Of a stretch of 64,000 bases of DNA, positions 17,253 through 26,368 are shown one piece after another (position 1 is the first letter of the stretch; each line of letters opens with the position of its first letter). Position numbers and translations under genes: made by a program. Under the pieces are notes generated by a model. The model had not been told where the DNA came from. It worked only from the letters and a program-made list of their open reading frames with translations, and searched no databases. The stretch is from JANQOH01 sp965243325 (GTDB lineage: Bacteria; Pseudomonadota; Alphaproteobacteria; UBA7887). The DNA lies in assembly GCA_965243325.1 (NCBI GenBank), contig CBDEUQ010000003.1, positions 372,001 through 436,000 on the forward strand. Reading direction: 5' to 3'.

Positions 17253-18421
17253 GGATTCGGGATTCGGCGGAGGACCGGCGCGTCGCGGCCGTCCGGCGGC
17301 CGGGCGGGGCGGTGCGGGCGCTCGGGGCGCTTCTCGCGGGGTGTCTCGCGGCCGCGCCGGCGGCCGCGCACTGGTGCGCGCCTCCGGACATGATCCGGGC
17401 CGAGGCGAACCGGGTTCTGACCGGTTTGACCAGCGAGATTGACGCCATGGAGGCACGGATCGTCGAGGCGCTGCGCCTGCAGACGGGGCAGCTGTCGGGA
17501 TACACGGCCCAGGCCGCGACCGCGGTGACGGAGGCGCTCGAGGCGCAGACGAAGCTCCAGGCGCAGATAGCCCGCGAGGTCGAGGAGACGGAGGTGCAGG
17601 TTGCGCGCCGGCCGAGCGAGAGCGCGTGTCGGACGATCACCGGCGCGGCGGGGCTGTCGGGCAGCCGTGAGGCGGCGGAGGCGGCGCTGGCGCGGGCGGC
17701 GGCGATGGAAACAGGGCGTATCGTCAACGACCGCGCGGTGGCCGGCGGCACGTCGCCGGCGGCGCGCAACGCAGCGCGCTTCGCGGCGGTGGCGGGGACG
17801 TATTGCCACGGCGGCCGCGCCGGCGAGGCCGGCGGCCCGTGCGGCGGTCCGGAAGAGGGACACGCGGCGGACCTGGTGCCGGGCGCGCTGTTCGACCGGC
17901 GCACGTTCGTGGACGGCGACGAGCTGCGCACGGCGGTCGAGCTGTCGCGCAACCTGGCGGCGCCGGTGGTGTACGACGGGGTGCCCTTCGCGTCGGCGGA
18001 CACCGAGACCGAACGGCGGCGGCTGCTGATGGCGCGCTCGGCCGACGCGCGCGCGGCGCTGGCGAGCGACTACTTCGCCGACCGGCGCGCGCTGCGCGTG
18101 CCCGGGGTCGACCTCGGCGGCTGGGCGGCGGCGGTGGCGCCGGGGGCCGGCGACGGGCCGCTCAGCCGCTACGAGCTGCTGGAGACGCTGGCGAGCCGGC
18201 GCTTCGAGGATCCGCAGTGGTTCGTCGGCCTGCAGGGGATGTCGGCGGAGAACCTGCTGCGCGAGCTGCTGATCGTCGAGGCGACGGCGCTGACGCTGGC
18301 GTGGGAGCGCTACCGGCTCGACGAGCGCCGCGGCGCCATGGAGGCGGCGCGGCTCGGCGCTGCCGCCGAGGCGATGCGCGACCGGCCGGGCCTCGCCAAC
18401 CCGGCCGCGGGGATCGACTGA
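17249..18421 (+). CDS. TraW-like secreted transfer protein with a coiled N-terminal region
   Basis: A 390-residue protein from ATG 17249. A signal peptide (ALGALLAGCLAAAPAAAHWC) is followed by a long helical stretch at about 50-115 of the TrbJ/VirB5 style (NRVLTGLTSEIDAMEARI). The C-terminal 200 residues contain well-formed helices (EDPQWFVGLQGMSAENLLRE). IncI plasmids carry traW immediately upstream of traY, and this gene ends 4 bp before the traY/dotA start, so the call rests mainly on position and topology. It is probably periplasmic. The C of LLAGC could form a lipobox, but cleavage after AAAH is also reasonable, so lipidation is unresolved. Confidence 0.6.
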   Translation: MRIRDSAEDRRVAAVRRPGGAVRALGALLAGCLAAAPAAAHWCAPPDMIRAEANRVLTGLTSEIDAMEARIVEALRLQTGQLSGYTAQAATAVTEALEAQTKLQAQIAREVEETEVQVARRPSESACRTITGAAGLSGSREAAEAALARAAAMETGRIVNDRAVAGGTSPAARNAARFAAVAGTYCHGGRAGEAGGPCGGPEEGHAADLVPGALFDRRTFVDGDELRTAVELSRNLAAPVVYDGVPFASADTETERRRLLMARSADARAALASDYFADRRALRVPGVDLGGWAAAVAPGAGDGPLSRYELLETLASRRFEDPQWFVGLQGMSAENLLRELLIVEATALTLAWERYRLDERRGAMEAARLGAAAEAMRDRPGLANPAAGID

Positions 18422-18425
18422 AGCC

Positions 18426-20660
18426 GTGCGCCCGCTGCGGTCGCTGTTCGCGCCGGATTTCGCGGCGCCGCTGACGGGGGCGCTCGGCGACGCTCGGCGG
18501 GCAGCGCGGAATCTCGCGTCTCTTCCGGCCTTCCGGAGGGGGTCGCGGGGAGCGGGCGGAAAGGGACGGACCGGCTGGGCGGCGGCGCTGGGAGCGGCGC
18601 TGGTGGCCGGGGGCGTGTCGGCGGTGGGGGTCGGGGCGATGGGCCTGGTCTCGGCGGGGTCGGCGGCGGGACAGTCGCTGGAAGCGGGACTGTTCAGGGA
18701 AGAGGACGAGCCGACGCGGGCGCTGCTTCGGTTCCTGAGCGACTTCGACGCGGGGACGTACGCGGCGCTGGGCGAGATGCTTTCCGTTTTCAACGGCGGC
18801 CTGCTGATCCTGGCCGGATTTCTGCTTGTCTGGCACACCGTGGCCGGGACGGTCGATACGGCGCGCGAGGGACGGTGGGGGTTCGGGGGCTGGGAGATTG
18901 TGCGGATCGTGGTTGCCGTGGCTCTGATGGCGCCATTGCCGGGCGGCATGAACGGCGCGCAGCACATGGTGGTCGGGCTGGCGCATCTCGGCGGGGACTT
19001 CGCGGCGGAGGTGTGGAGTTCGTTCTCGCGAGAGGTCCTGGATGACACCGGACCGGTGGAGCCGGCGCCGCCGCCGGTGGGGGCGGCGGTCGGTCGGTTG
19101 CTGGTGGCGGAGGTGTGCCGGGAGGCGGCGAACGCGGCGCAGCATAACGCCGGCCTGGCTCCATATCCGGCGGTGATGAGGCCGGAGCGCGTATCGGCAG
19201 GCGCGACGATCAGGCTTTACGAGGGGCGCTGGGACGGGGCGCCGGAGAACGTGTGCGGCGCGGTCCGGTTCGGAGGAGCCACGGCGGACGGTGCGCGGCG
19301 CGCGGTGGCGGAGGGCTACGAGGATTCCTTCAAGACGCTGTGGAAGGAGGTGGACGAGTACGCGGTGGAGATCGTGAAGCTGATCGTGCCGGGACATAGT
19401 GAATACACCGGGAACCTGCCGGAGATAGAGGAGTTTTTGGTCGAGAGGGACATGGCGGGGCGGTATCGGGAGGCGGTGACCGGCAGCCTGAGATCGGCGC
19501 TGGAGAAAGAGCGGGTCGAGACCCGGGAGATCATCGGGGAAGACGCGCGGACGTCGAACTGGCTGGCGGCGGCGAGCTTCTTCAACACGATCTCCTACCG
19601 GATCGGGCGGTTCGAAGCGGCGGCAAGCGACGGTCCGGAGGTTGCGCTACCGGTGGCGGAGCTCATGGAGTGGTCGCCCGCGGCGGCGGCCGCGGTGCAG
19701 TCGGTGATGCAGGCGCTGGCCAATTCGGAGGAGTACAATCCGGTGGTGAGGTCGGGGAGTCAGGCGCTGCCGGTGTCGGACGCGGCGTCGGGGAGCAGGC
19801 GGGCGTCCGGCGGGCTGCTGAAATGGATCGACCTGGACAACGTGATCGTCGCGGACAGCGGCAACCCGGTGGCCGATCTCGCGAGGATGGGACACAGGCT
19901 GATCAATGCGGCGATGGGGGCGGTGGTGGCGCTGGCGACGGTTTCGGCGGGCGTGGGCTTCGTGGAGGACATGCCCTTCGTCGGGAAAGGCGCAAAGTTG
20001 TTCGAGGGTGCTTGGCAGGTCGGCGACGGGTTCATCACGACGCTGCTGAGCCTGGTGATGGTGGGGGGCGTCGTGCTGGCCTATGTGCTGCCGGCGCTGC
20101 CCTTCATCCGCTTCCTGTTCGGGATCCTGGGCTGGGTGATCGCGATCGTCGCGGCGGTGCTGGCGGTGACCGTCTTCGCCGCGGCCCATGTGACGCGCGG
20201 AGACGGCGACAGGCTGTTCACGTCGGCGACCCGCCAGGGGCTGCTGTTCCTTCCCGGGCTGATCCTGCGTCCGCCGCTGATGCTGTTCGGGCTGGTCCTC
20301 GGTTACTTCGTCTTCGTGGCGGCGATCGATCTGCTGAATGGGGCGTTCCTGCCGCATCTGCGCGACGCGGCGGGCGCGGACGCGCTTGGGCTGATGGGCT
20401 ACGTGGCCATGCTGGCGATCTACACGATGGTGGCCTACGGCCTGATGAACGGCTCGATGCGGCTGATCGAGATCCTGCCGTCGACGGCGATCGAGTGGAT
20501 CGGCGGCCGTGCCGACGGCGACGCGGGCGGCGAGGGATCGGTCGGACTGGCGGCGCGCGGCTTCGGCGGCGTGGGCGGCATGACCCGGGTGGGGCGGATT
20601 TCGCGGGGCAGGAGCGCTGGCGCTGGCGCCGGCGGCGGGACGACGGGCGGAGGACGTTGA
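18426..20660 (+). CDS. traY: TraY/DotA-type polytopic inner-membrane protein of the conjugation channel
   Basis: A 744-residue polytopic protein from GTG 18426. Membrane segments cluster at the N-terminus (near 50-75, 115-135, 155-175) and C-terminus (near 495-515, 540-640 and 660-680), separated by a large periplasmic region of about 300 residues. This is the DotA/TraY topology. The segment between two C-terminal helices (YVLPALPFIRFLFGILGWVI) is the family signature. The tail after residue 700 is Gly-rich. The gene appears intact, unlike the upstream pil/tra genes. In R64, TraY is the target recognised by the exclusion protein ExcA, which matters for the small genes that follow here. Confidence 0.83.
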   Translation: MRPLRSLFAPDFAAPLTGALGDARRAARNLASLPAFRRGSRGAGGKGRTGWAAALGAALVAGGVSAVGVGAMGLVSAGSAAGQSLEAGLFREEDEPTRALLRFLSDFDAGTYAALGEMLSVFNGGLLILAGFLLVWHTVAGTVDTAREGRWGFGGWEIVRIVVAVALMAPLPGGMNGAQHMVVGLAHLGGDFAAEVWSSFSREVLDDTGPVEPAPPPVGAAVGRLLVAEVCREAANAAQHNAGLAPYPAVMRPERVSAGATIRLYEGRWDGAPENVCGAVRFGGATADGARRAVAEGYEDSFKTLWKEVDEYAVEIVKLIVPGHSEYTGNLPEIEEFLVERDMAGRYREAVTGSLRSALEKERVETREIIGEDARTSNWLAAASFFNTISYRIGRFEAAASDGPEVALPVAELMEWSPAAAAAVQSVMQALANSEEYNPVVRSGSQALPVSDAASGSRRASGGLLKWIDLDNVIVADSGNPVADLARMGHRLINAAMGAVVALATVSAGVGFVEDMPFVGKGAKLFEGAWQVGDGFITTLLSLVMVGGVVLAYVLPALPFIRFLFGILGWVIAIVAAVLAVTVFAAAHVTRGDGDRLFTSATRQGLLFLPGLILRPPLMLFGLVLGYFVFVAAIDLLNGAFLPHLRDAAGADALGLMGYVAMLAIYTMVAYGLMNGSMRLIEILPSTAIEWIGGRADGDAGGEGSVGLAARGFGGVGGMTRVGRISRGRSAGAGAGGGTTGGGR

Positions 20661-20678
20661 ACGGCAGGGAGAGCGGAC

Positions 20679-21215
20679 ATGCGGACATGGCGGGCGATGA
20701 GGGGCGCGGCGGCGGCGCTGGCGGCGATGTGGGCGTGGACCGCGCCGGCGGGCGGAGAGCAGCTCTACGCGACGCCGGAGATCGCGGCGATCGTCGAGCT
20801 CGAGATCGGCGCGGGCAGGGCCTGGGGAATGCGCGCCGAGCTCGGGGACAGCGGGTTCTACGTGGGTCTGGCGCTGGCGTGCCGGCCGGAGGAGCCGGCG
20901 CATGCCGAGGCGACGGCGTATTTCGGGGGGTTTCCGGAGGACCGGCGGCCGGTGCAGCTCGCGGTGCGGGGTGCGGAGGGAACGGTGGAGCGGTTCGGCC
21001 GCGCGGTCTCCGGCGGGCCGGAATCGGGATTCCACAGCCCGCAGGTAACCGATCCGCGGGACTTGGCGCGCTTCGTCAGCGCGGTGCTGAGACCGGGCGC
21101 CCTGGTGTCGAACGGCTACCGGTCGTTCTGGAACCGGGTGAGCGAGGCGCGCAACGCGGAGGTGCGCGCCCAGATGCTGGGCTGCCTTCAGGCGGTGGCG
21201 GCCGCGGGACGCTAG
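20679..21215 (+). CDS. Secreted protein A (paralogue of the gene at 22868)
   Basis: A 178-residue protein from ATG 20679 with a signal peptide ending near residue 25 (TAPAGGEQ). The mature domain has several short blocks shared with the product of 22868-23416: GAGRAWGM, AEATAYFGG, EDRRPV, RPGALVSNGYR and ARNAEVR. Two conserved cysteines (in LACRPEE and LGCLQ) may form a disulphide. No database family is recognised. The duplicated copies flank three small membrane-protein genes between traY and the coupling protein, the place where IncI plasmids carry exclusion genes. Confidence 0.7.
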   Translation: MRTWRAMRGAAAALAAMWAWTAPAGGEQLYATPEIAAIVELEIGAGRAWGMRAELGDSGFYVGLALACRPEEPAHAEATAYFGGFPEDRRPVQLAVRGAEGTVERFGRAVSGGPESGFHSPQVTDPRDLARFVSAVLRPGALVSNGYRSFWNRVSEARNAEVRAQMLGCLQAVAAAGR

Positions 21216-21230
21216 AGGACGGAGCAGGAC

Positions 21231-21680
21231 ATGACCGATCTGGAGGCAAGGCTCGAAATCTACCGCATTTGGGTGGAAACCATCACCGCGGCGGAGCGGC
21301 GGCGGCACTTCGTGTCGGCGAGCTATGCACTTCTGGCGCTCGCGCCGATCCCGGTTGCCGGCGCGTTGCCGGACGTGGAAGTGATCTACATAGCGGCTCC
21401 CGTGTACTTCGTGTCGGGGTTGTGGCTCGCCACGGTTTATTCGTTCCGATGCCTCGCCGTGGCGAAATTCAAGGTGATCGAGGAACTGGAGGCAACGCTG
21501 CCGGTGGCGCCGTTTCGGGAGGAGTGGAGGGTGTTGAAGTCGAACCCGAACAAGCTGTTCGGACCGTGGGATTACTCGCAATTGACGCGGCTGGAGATGG
21601 GATGTCCGGTGGCGCTTCTTGTGGTTAGTTCGGCGGCGGCCTTTTTGAATCATTTCTTTGGATACCGTTTGTTTTGGTGA
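21231..21680 (+). CDS. RipA-family small membrane protein
   Basis: A 149-residue protein from ATG 21231 with a GGAGCAGG site. It has an amphipathic N-terminus (YRIWVETITAAERRRHFVSA), two membrane segments at about 36-52 and 58-80, the family-like motif AKFKVIEELEATLPVAPF, and a C-terminal membrane segment at about 125-145. This matches the RipA family of octameric membrane proteins, small proteins often seen beside accessory and defence genes. G+C is lower than in the neighbouring tra genes, hinting at a separate origin. Its role on this element is unknown; surface exclusion or membrane sensing would fit its place after traY. Confidence 0.65.
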   Translation: MTDLEARLEIYRIWVETITAAERRRHFVSASYALLALAPIPVAGALPDVEVIYIAAPVYFVSGLWLATVYSFRCLAVAKFKVIEELEATLPVAPFREEWRVLKSNPNKLFGPWDYSQLTRLEMGCPVALLVVSSAAAFLNHFFGYRLFW

Positions 21681-21781
21681 CCAGCCAGGTGGTCAAAGCG
21701 GCGGGAGTGGGGACTCGGCCGTGATGGCGGGACCACCGGTGTGGCGGGGAATAGGATTATTCGGTCGAAGGGAGTGGGATC

Positions 21782-22114
21782 ATGGGAGTGCTGTTTTTCA
21801 TCGGTGTTCAGATCGTGGGCGTGATCTGGCTGAGCTGGATGAGCAAGGAAGGTATTGCGGACTACGTCGGGCTCACGATGTTGGTGCTGTTCCTTTTCGG
21901 GACGTGGGTGGCCTACAGGATCAACGAGGGCTGGATCCGGCGGTGTCTGATTTTTGGCGTGCCGCTGCCCGCCGTCGTTCTTTCGTGTGGACCGCTGTTC
22001 GGACCGCTGTTCGTTGATCCGGTGCCGATGGAGGTGCGGATCGCTTGCGCGGTAATCGGCGGCGTTCTCGTGCTCGGCGTGACGCTGGCGATGGTGGTGC
22101 CGGCGTTCAAATAG
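21782..22114 (+). CDS. Small three-helix membrane protein
   Basis: A 110-residue protein from ATG 21782, preceded by GAAGGGAG. There are three hydrophobic helices, near residues 2-18, 28-48 (VGLTMLVLFLFGTWVAYRI) and 80-106. No family is recognised. The N-terminal 45 residues closely resemble those of the disrupted gene at 22188 (IWLSWMSKEGIADYVGLTML compared with VWIGWMVKDEISDFVGLAML), so the two are tandem duplicates. It probably sits in the inner membrane. Confidence 0.6.
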   Translation: MGVLFFIGVQIVGVIWLSWMSKEGIADYVGLTMLVLFLFGTWVAYRINEGWIRRCLIFGVPLPAVVLSCGPLFGPLFVDPVPMEVRIACAVIGGVLVLGVTLAMVVPAFK

Positions 22115-22187
22115 CGGTCCGGCCGCGGCGCGCCGGCGCGCGGGGGAGGCGCCGGCGGCCGCTGGCCGCTGAAGGAAGGAGGGAGCC

Positions 22188-22561
22188 ATGTTCGTGCTTT
22201 ACGTGATCGCGGGGCATATCGCCGGCGGCGTTTGGATCGGCTGGATGGTCAAGGACGAGATTTCGGACTTCGTCGGTCTTGCGATGCTTATCCCTCTCTT
22301 CCTTGTGACGTGGTCGGGATCGCCGCGGCGGCGGCGATGCTGGGGCAGGTCTGGATGGTCTACCGAGCGCCGGACGGCGGTCTCAACACGCTGTTCCTGG
22401 GATGCGTGGGCGGCGCGACGCTCGCGATCACGGGATTCGCGGCGCTTCGGCCGAGGAGCGCGGGCCCGGAGCCCTCCGTGGAGTTCTTCGTTGCCTGGCT
22501 GCTGGCGGCAGCGGTGATGTTGACGGCCGCGGGCGGGATCATACGCGGGGGCTTTCGATGA
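22188..22561 (+). pseudogene. Frameshifted paralogue of the small membrane protein at 21782
   Basis: ATG 22188, with a strong GAAGGAGGGAG site, opens MFVLYVIAGHIAGGVWIGWM and reads well to about 22312 (LFLVTW). It then becomes Arg-rich nonsense. The other forward frame takes over at once (VVGIAAAAAMLGQVWMVYRA) and continues through two hydrophobic helices to the stop at 22561. A single-base indel at about 22305-22315, near a G/C-rich run, explains it. The regulatory signals are intact, so this is a recent lesion or a sequencing error. Confidence 0.65.
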
Positions 22562-22867
22562 CGGAAAGGCGTTGCGCGATGGAGGTGCGGCCGCGCGCAG
22601 GAGGACATGGTGATCCGAACGACGCCCGCCGCAGAGCCGCCGGGGCGGCCTCGAATGGCGGTTGCTCAGACCGCCGACCGAGGTCGGAACGACCGCCGGG
22701 CCGGCAGGATGCCACTGTGGCCATGGCGGGGTCCGTGTTGCGGCGGGCGCCGACGCGCGCCGTCGCTTGTCGGAGTTGTTGAACCCCACGGCGCGCCCCC
22801 GGATCCTCGAGGGAAGCCGGGTCGGCGTCAAGGTGCAGGGCGAGGTCGGGCATTCGAGGAGGGTGCG
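22562..22867. other. Gene-free stretch between membrane-protein genes
   Basis: About 306 bp with no convincing coding frame on either strand. Short frames exist but lack ribosome-binding sites and codon bias. A GAGGAGGG site for the next gene lies at its right end. It may be decayed sequence left by the duplication in this cluster. Confidence 0.4.
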
Positions 22868-23416
22868 GTGGCGCGGAGATGGTTGACGGGCGGTCTGGCG
22901 GCGGCGGCGCTGGTGTGGGCGGGTACGGCGGGCGGGGAGCAGATCTCCCCGTCTCCCGAGGCGGGCCGGATTTTCGACTTCGAAATCGGCGCGGGCAGGG
23001 CCTGGGGGATGAGCGCGGAGCCGGGCGGCGGTGTTCGCGTGGGACTGGAGCTGGTGTGCCGGACGGAAGAGCCGGCGTACGCCGAGGCGACGGCGTATTT
23101 CGGGGGCTGGCCGGAGGACCGGCGACCGGTGCGGCTCAAGGTGCAGTCGCCGGACGGGACGACGACGGCGTGGTTCGGCCGGGCGGTCTCCGGGAAGCGG
23201 GATTCGGAACTTCACATCCCGCGGGTCACGGACTTGCGGGAGCTGGAACGGTTTGTGGAGGCGGCGCTGAGACCGGGCGCGCTGGTATCGAACGGCTATC
23301 GGGCGTTCTGGAACCGGGCGAGCGGGGCGCGCAACGCGGAGGTGCGCCGGGAGATGCTGGACTGCGTCGACGAGATGGAAAGGGGACGGAGGAACGGGAA
23401 TGGAACAGGCGACTGA
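22868..23416 (+). CDS. Secreted protein B (paralogue of the gene at 20679)
   Basis: GTG at 22868 follows GAGGAGGG and gives 182 residues. Upstream in-frame codons extend to 22607 but are not protein-like. A signal peptide ends near residue 23 (WAGTAGGEQ). The mature sequence shares GAGRAWGM, AEATAYFGG, EDRRPVRL, RPGALVSNGYR and ARNAEVR with the first copy, and conserves two cysteines (ELVCRTEE and LDCVDE). The two paralogues have diverged clearly, so the duplication is old. It overlaps the next gene by 17 bp. Confidence 0.7.
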   Translation: MARRWLTGGLAAAALVWAGTAGGEQISPSPEAGRIFDFEIGAGRAWGMSAEPGGGVRVGLELVCRTEEPAYAEATAYFGGWPEDRRPVRLKVQSPDGTTTAWFGRAVSGKRDSELHIPRVTDLRELERFVEAALRPGALVSNGYRAFWNRASGARNAEVRREMLDCVDEMERGRRNGNGTGD

Positions 23417-23594
23417 GAGGAGCGGCGGCGCCGGCGGCGGGGACATGCCGCTGCCGCGGGCGCCGGAGGGCGCGCGGACATGCCGCGTCTGCGGCTGCTG
23501 GGACTACGCGGCCTGCTGGGACGAGGACCTCGGCGCATGCTGGTGGGTGGAGGACGATCTGTGCTCGCACTGCAGTGGAAAGGGAGGACGATGA
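23400..23594 (+). CDS. Small Cys-rich (zinc-finger-like) protein
   Basis: A 64-residue protein from ATG 23400. Its C-terminal half holds CRVCGCWDYAACWDEDLGAC and DLCSHC, six or more cysteines with Trp and Asp spacing typical of a small zinc-binding module found in phage and plasmid proteins. It overlaps the upstream gene by 17 bp and its TGA overlaps the coupling-protein ATG. The function is unknown; binding nucleic acid is plausible. Confidence 0.65.
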   Translation: MEQATERSGGAGGGDMPLPRAPEGARTCRVCGCWDYAACWDEDLGACWWVEDDLCSHCSGKGGR

Positions 23595-25546
23595 CGGTGC
23601 GTATGCTGGTTCCGGCCGCGGCGGTCGTGATGGCCGCGACGGTCTGCGGCCTCTGGATCGTGAGCGGCACGATGCCGCGCGGCGCGGCCGTGTGGTCGGT
23701 GGCGGGCTTCCTGGCGGCCGCCTGGGGCGCGTACATGGTCAACGAGGCCTGGTCGGGCCGGTGGTGGGTGCGCGGGGCGTTCTATGCGGCGGCGATCCTG
23801 GTCTGCGGCGCGGCGGTGCTGACCCACGCGGCGCTGGTGTTGCGCGGGGTCGGGTCGCTGAGAGGGCTGAGCCGCCACGTCGACGGTCTTGACGGGTACG
23901 GCCTGGCGCTGCTGGTGGTGCCGGTCGTGGGCGGCGCAATCGTTGCCACGCTGATCCTGGACAGTCTTTTGAAGGCGCTCAGGCGCCGGCCCGGGGGCGG
24001 GAAGCGGCGGCATGCCCGGTCTCAGATCTTCGGAACGTCGACGCTGCTCGGCCGGCGGCACATGAAGAAGCTGATGCGGCGGAACGGAATCTTGCTGGGG
24101 CAGATGGGGAAGAGCCCGAATGCGCCGCTCGTCGGTTGGGGTCTCGAGGGCTCGGCGATCACACTGGCGCCGCCGCGTGTGGGGAAGGGCGCGACGATCG
24201 CGCTGAATCTCCTGTCTCCCGGGAATCGCGGGTTCGACGGATCCATCGTCGTCCTGGATCCGCGCGGGGAGCTGTATCCGGTGGTCGCCCGCCGGCGTCG
24301 GGCGATGGGGCGTCGCGTGGTGCTGGTGGATCCCTTCGGCGAGGTCGAGAAGCATCAGGCGGAGGTCAAGGGGCTTCATCTGCCGTATGTGGCGAGCGCG
24401 AGATACAACCCGCTGGATTTCATTCGCGACGATGGCGAGTTGGGCGTGCAGGACGTCAACGTGCTGCTGGATGCGCTTTTGGCGCCGCCGAAGGGAGGCG
24501 GGGGCGGGTCCGCGAGCATGGGCCATTTCCATGCGTCGGCGCGCGCGATCCTCGCCGGATACCTCGCCTGGGTTCGCTACCGGGAGCCCGTCACGAAACG
24601 CTCGCTTTCGCGGGTGAGAGAGCTGTTGACCCAGAAGCCGGAGGAGCAGCAAGCGTTCGGCGAGATGGTGTTGCAGACGCAGGAGTTCGCCGGGGGGCTG
24701 ACGCACATGGCGGTGAGCCGCGAGATGCGGGCCGGGAAGGAGGAGGCGGGAGGCAACTTTTCGACGATCGCGAACCAGCTTGGGTTTCTCGAGACGCCGG
24801 CGATTCAGGAGCAGATGTCGGGGCGGTCGACGTTCGATCCGTCGTGGCTGGTCGAGGGCAATACGGATCTGTTCGTGGTGGCGCCGGAAGACCAGCTCGA
24901 TCGGGTGGTCGGGTGGCTGCGGCTGTGGATCACGATTCCGTATTCGGTGGCGAGCCGAAAATCGTTGAAGAAAGACATGCTGATCGTGATCGACGAGTTG
25001 CCTCGGCTCGGGCGGCTGAAACCTGTGATCGACGCCTACACGATGGCGGCCGGCCGCGGCGTGCACTTTTGGTGTTTCGCACAGTCGATCTCGGCCCTCG
25101 ATGCGACGTGGGGCAAGGAAGACCGGATGATGCTGATGCATCTGGCGGAGGTGGTCCAGTTCCTCGGGTTCCCGCGGACCGACGTCGCGGGCGCGAAGGA
25201 GATGTCGGAGGCGATGGGCTATGCGACCTGGGAGAATGTGTCGGAGAGCCGGTCGGCGCAGTCGTCGGGCGACAGGGTGTTGGCCGCGGGAGGATCGCTC
25301 ACGGACGGCACTTCGGCGTCGGCGGTGAAAGAGGCGCTGGTGACGCCGGACGAGCTGCTGCGCATGGGACCCGATGAGCAGTTCGTGGTGGCGAGTCCGA
25401 AGTCGATGCCGCGTGACGTGCTGCATTTGAACCATGCGCGATACTGGACGCGCCGGGACGCCTTGGGGCTCGGGGACCCCAACCCGTTGGTGCTCCGGAA
25501 GCAGCGGGCCTGGGGCGAAGGCGACGAGCTGGAGGAGGCGGCATGA
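23591..25546 (+). CDS. VirD4/TraG-family type IV coupling protein
   Basis: A hexameric ATPase that would bring the relaxase-DNA complex to the transfer channel. ATG at 23591 overlaps the previous stop (ATGA) and gives 651 residues. There are four hydrophobic segments in the first 125 residues, then the nucleotide-binding domain with Walker A (APPRVGKGA, about 193-201). The family segments VVLDPRGEL, ARYNPLDFI and Walker B (LIVIDELPRLGRL, about 455) follow. The frame looks complete, so unlike TraU and PilQ this motor seems functional. In R64 the equivalent gene is trbC, which also lies outside the main tra block. It is followed by a gene with another 4-bp overlap. Confidence 0.9.
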   Translation: MTVRMLVPAAAVVMAATVCGLWIVSGTMPRGAAVWSVAGFLAAAWGAYMVNEAWSGRWWVRGAFYAAAILVCGAAVLTHAALVLRGVGSLRGLSRHVDGLDGYGLALLVVPVVGGAIVATLILDSLLKALRRRPGGGKRRHARSQIFGTSTLLGRRHMKKLMRRNGILLGQMGKSPNAPLVGWGLEGSAITLAPPRVGKGATIALNLLSPGNRGFDGSIVVLDPRGELYPVVARRRRAMGRRVVLVDPFGEVEKHQAEVKGLHLPYVASARYNPLDFIRDDGELGVQDVNVLLDALLAPPKGGGGGSASMGHFHASARAILAGYLAWVRYREPVTKRSLSRVRELLTQKPEEQQAFGEMVLQTQEFAGGLTHMAVSREMRAGKEEAGGNFSTIANQLGFLETPAIQEQMSGRSTFDPSWLVEGNTDLFVVAPEDQLDRVVGWLRLWITIPYSVASRKSLKKDMLIVIDELPRLGRLKPVIDAYTMAAGRGVHFWCFAQSISALDATWGKEDRMMLMHLAEVVQFLGFPRTDVAGAKEMSEAMGYATWENVSESRSAQSSGDRVLAAGGSLTDGTSASAVKEALVTPDELLRMGPDEQFVVASPKSMPRDVLHLNHARYWTRRDALGLGDPNPLVLRKQRAWGEGDELEEAA

Positions 25547-26298
25547 GCGGGGCGAAGGGTGAACCGGCGCCTTTGGACTTTCCGGATATGTCCAATCCGG
25601 GTGGAAACGATGGTGAGCCGGAATGGGAGCCGGAGGGCCAGGCGGGGGAGAAGCCGGGTTCCGTGCTTGTCGGGAATGGCGCGTCGGGGGCGGAGGCGGG
25701 TTCCAGGGCGCTGTCGTGGGATGAGTTGGAAAAGGTGCTGACGAGGCACGTCGAGACGATCGTGACGGGCTTCGGTATGAAGACGGAGGGAGTAGAGGAT
25801 GCTCTGAGGGTTTCGGGGCTGCGTAATGGACAGGCGATCGCGAAGGCGTTGGAGACCCTGGAGAAGAAGTTGGGTGAGGTTGTCGGTAAGGGTGGCGGTT
25901 CGGGGGAGGGGGAGCCGGCGGATGACGAGGAAGCGCGACTGAAAGACCTGCGGCGGGTGATTGACGAGTTCAACGGGCATGTGCGGGCGCTCGCCTTGGA
26001 TGGGGAACGGGGACGGCAGGCGCTTTCGGGAAGCAGGAAGTGGGTGCGGGTGCTTGCGGTGGTCCTGGTGGCGCCAATGCTGGTCGGGGCCGGGTTGGCG
26101 GTGGAACAGCAATTTTCGGTGCTTGGGGTGCCGAAAGAGGTCTTCGTTGAGGTCGAGGCGGAAAACGAGGACCAGAGTGGCGGTTGGGCGGCCTATATTT
26201 GGAGCCGTTACGGAAAGGCGATCCAGGACTGTGAGCGCGTGGCCGAGGACGCTGGGCGGGTCGTTCAATGTGAATTGCGGGTGGGCGAGGAGAGATAG
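25543..26298 (+). CDS. Single-pass membrane protein coupled to the T4CP gene
   Basis: A 251-residue protein from ATG 25543 (ATGA overlap with the coupling protein). The first 160 residues are soluble, acidic and predicted helical (RLKDLRRVIDEFNGHVRALA). One membrane helix lies at about 168-188 (VLAVVLVAPMLVGAGLAV), followed by a periplasmic tail with two cysteines. No family is recognised. The strict overlap suggests stoichiometric production with the coupling protein, perhaps as an adaptor. It ends the plus-strand transfer operon, and 70 bp later comes a convergent recombinase gene. Confidence 0.65.
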   Translation: MSGAKGEPAPLDFPDMSNPGGNDGEPEWEPEGQAGEKPGSVLVGNGASGAEAGSRALSWDELEKVLTRHVETIVTGFGMKTEGVEDALRVSGLRNGQAIAKALETLEKKLGEVVGKGGGSGEGEPADDEEARLKDLRRVIDEFNGHVRALALDGERGRQALSGSRKWVRVLAVVLVAPMLVGAGLAVEQQFSVLGVPKEVFVEVEAENEDQSGGWAAYIWSRYGKAIQDCERVAEDAGRVVQCELRVGEER

Positions 26299-26368
26299 GC
26301 GGGTCGGGCGTCGATGCGCGGGAGCGCCATATTCATTTAGCGATTGTCTGAGGGTCTTGGGGCGGGGG

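Noticed and set aside
17162..19048. Long minus-strand frame opposite traW/traY
   Set aside because: Shadow frame; the plus-strand genes have signal peptides, membrane segments and 4-bp overlaps.
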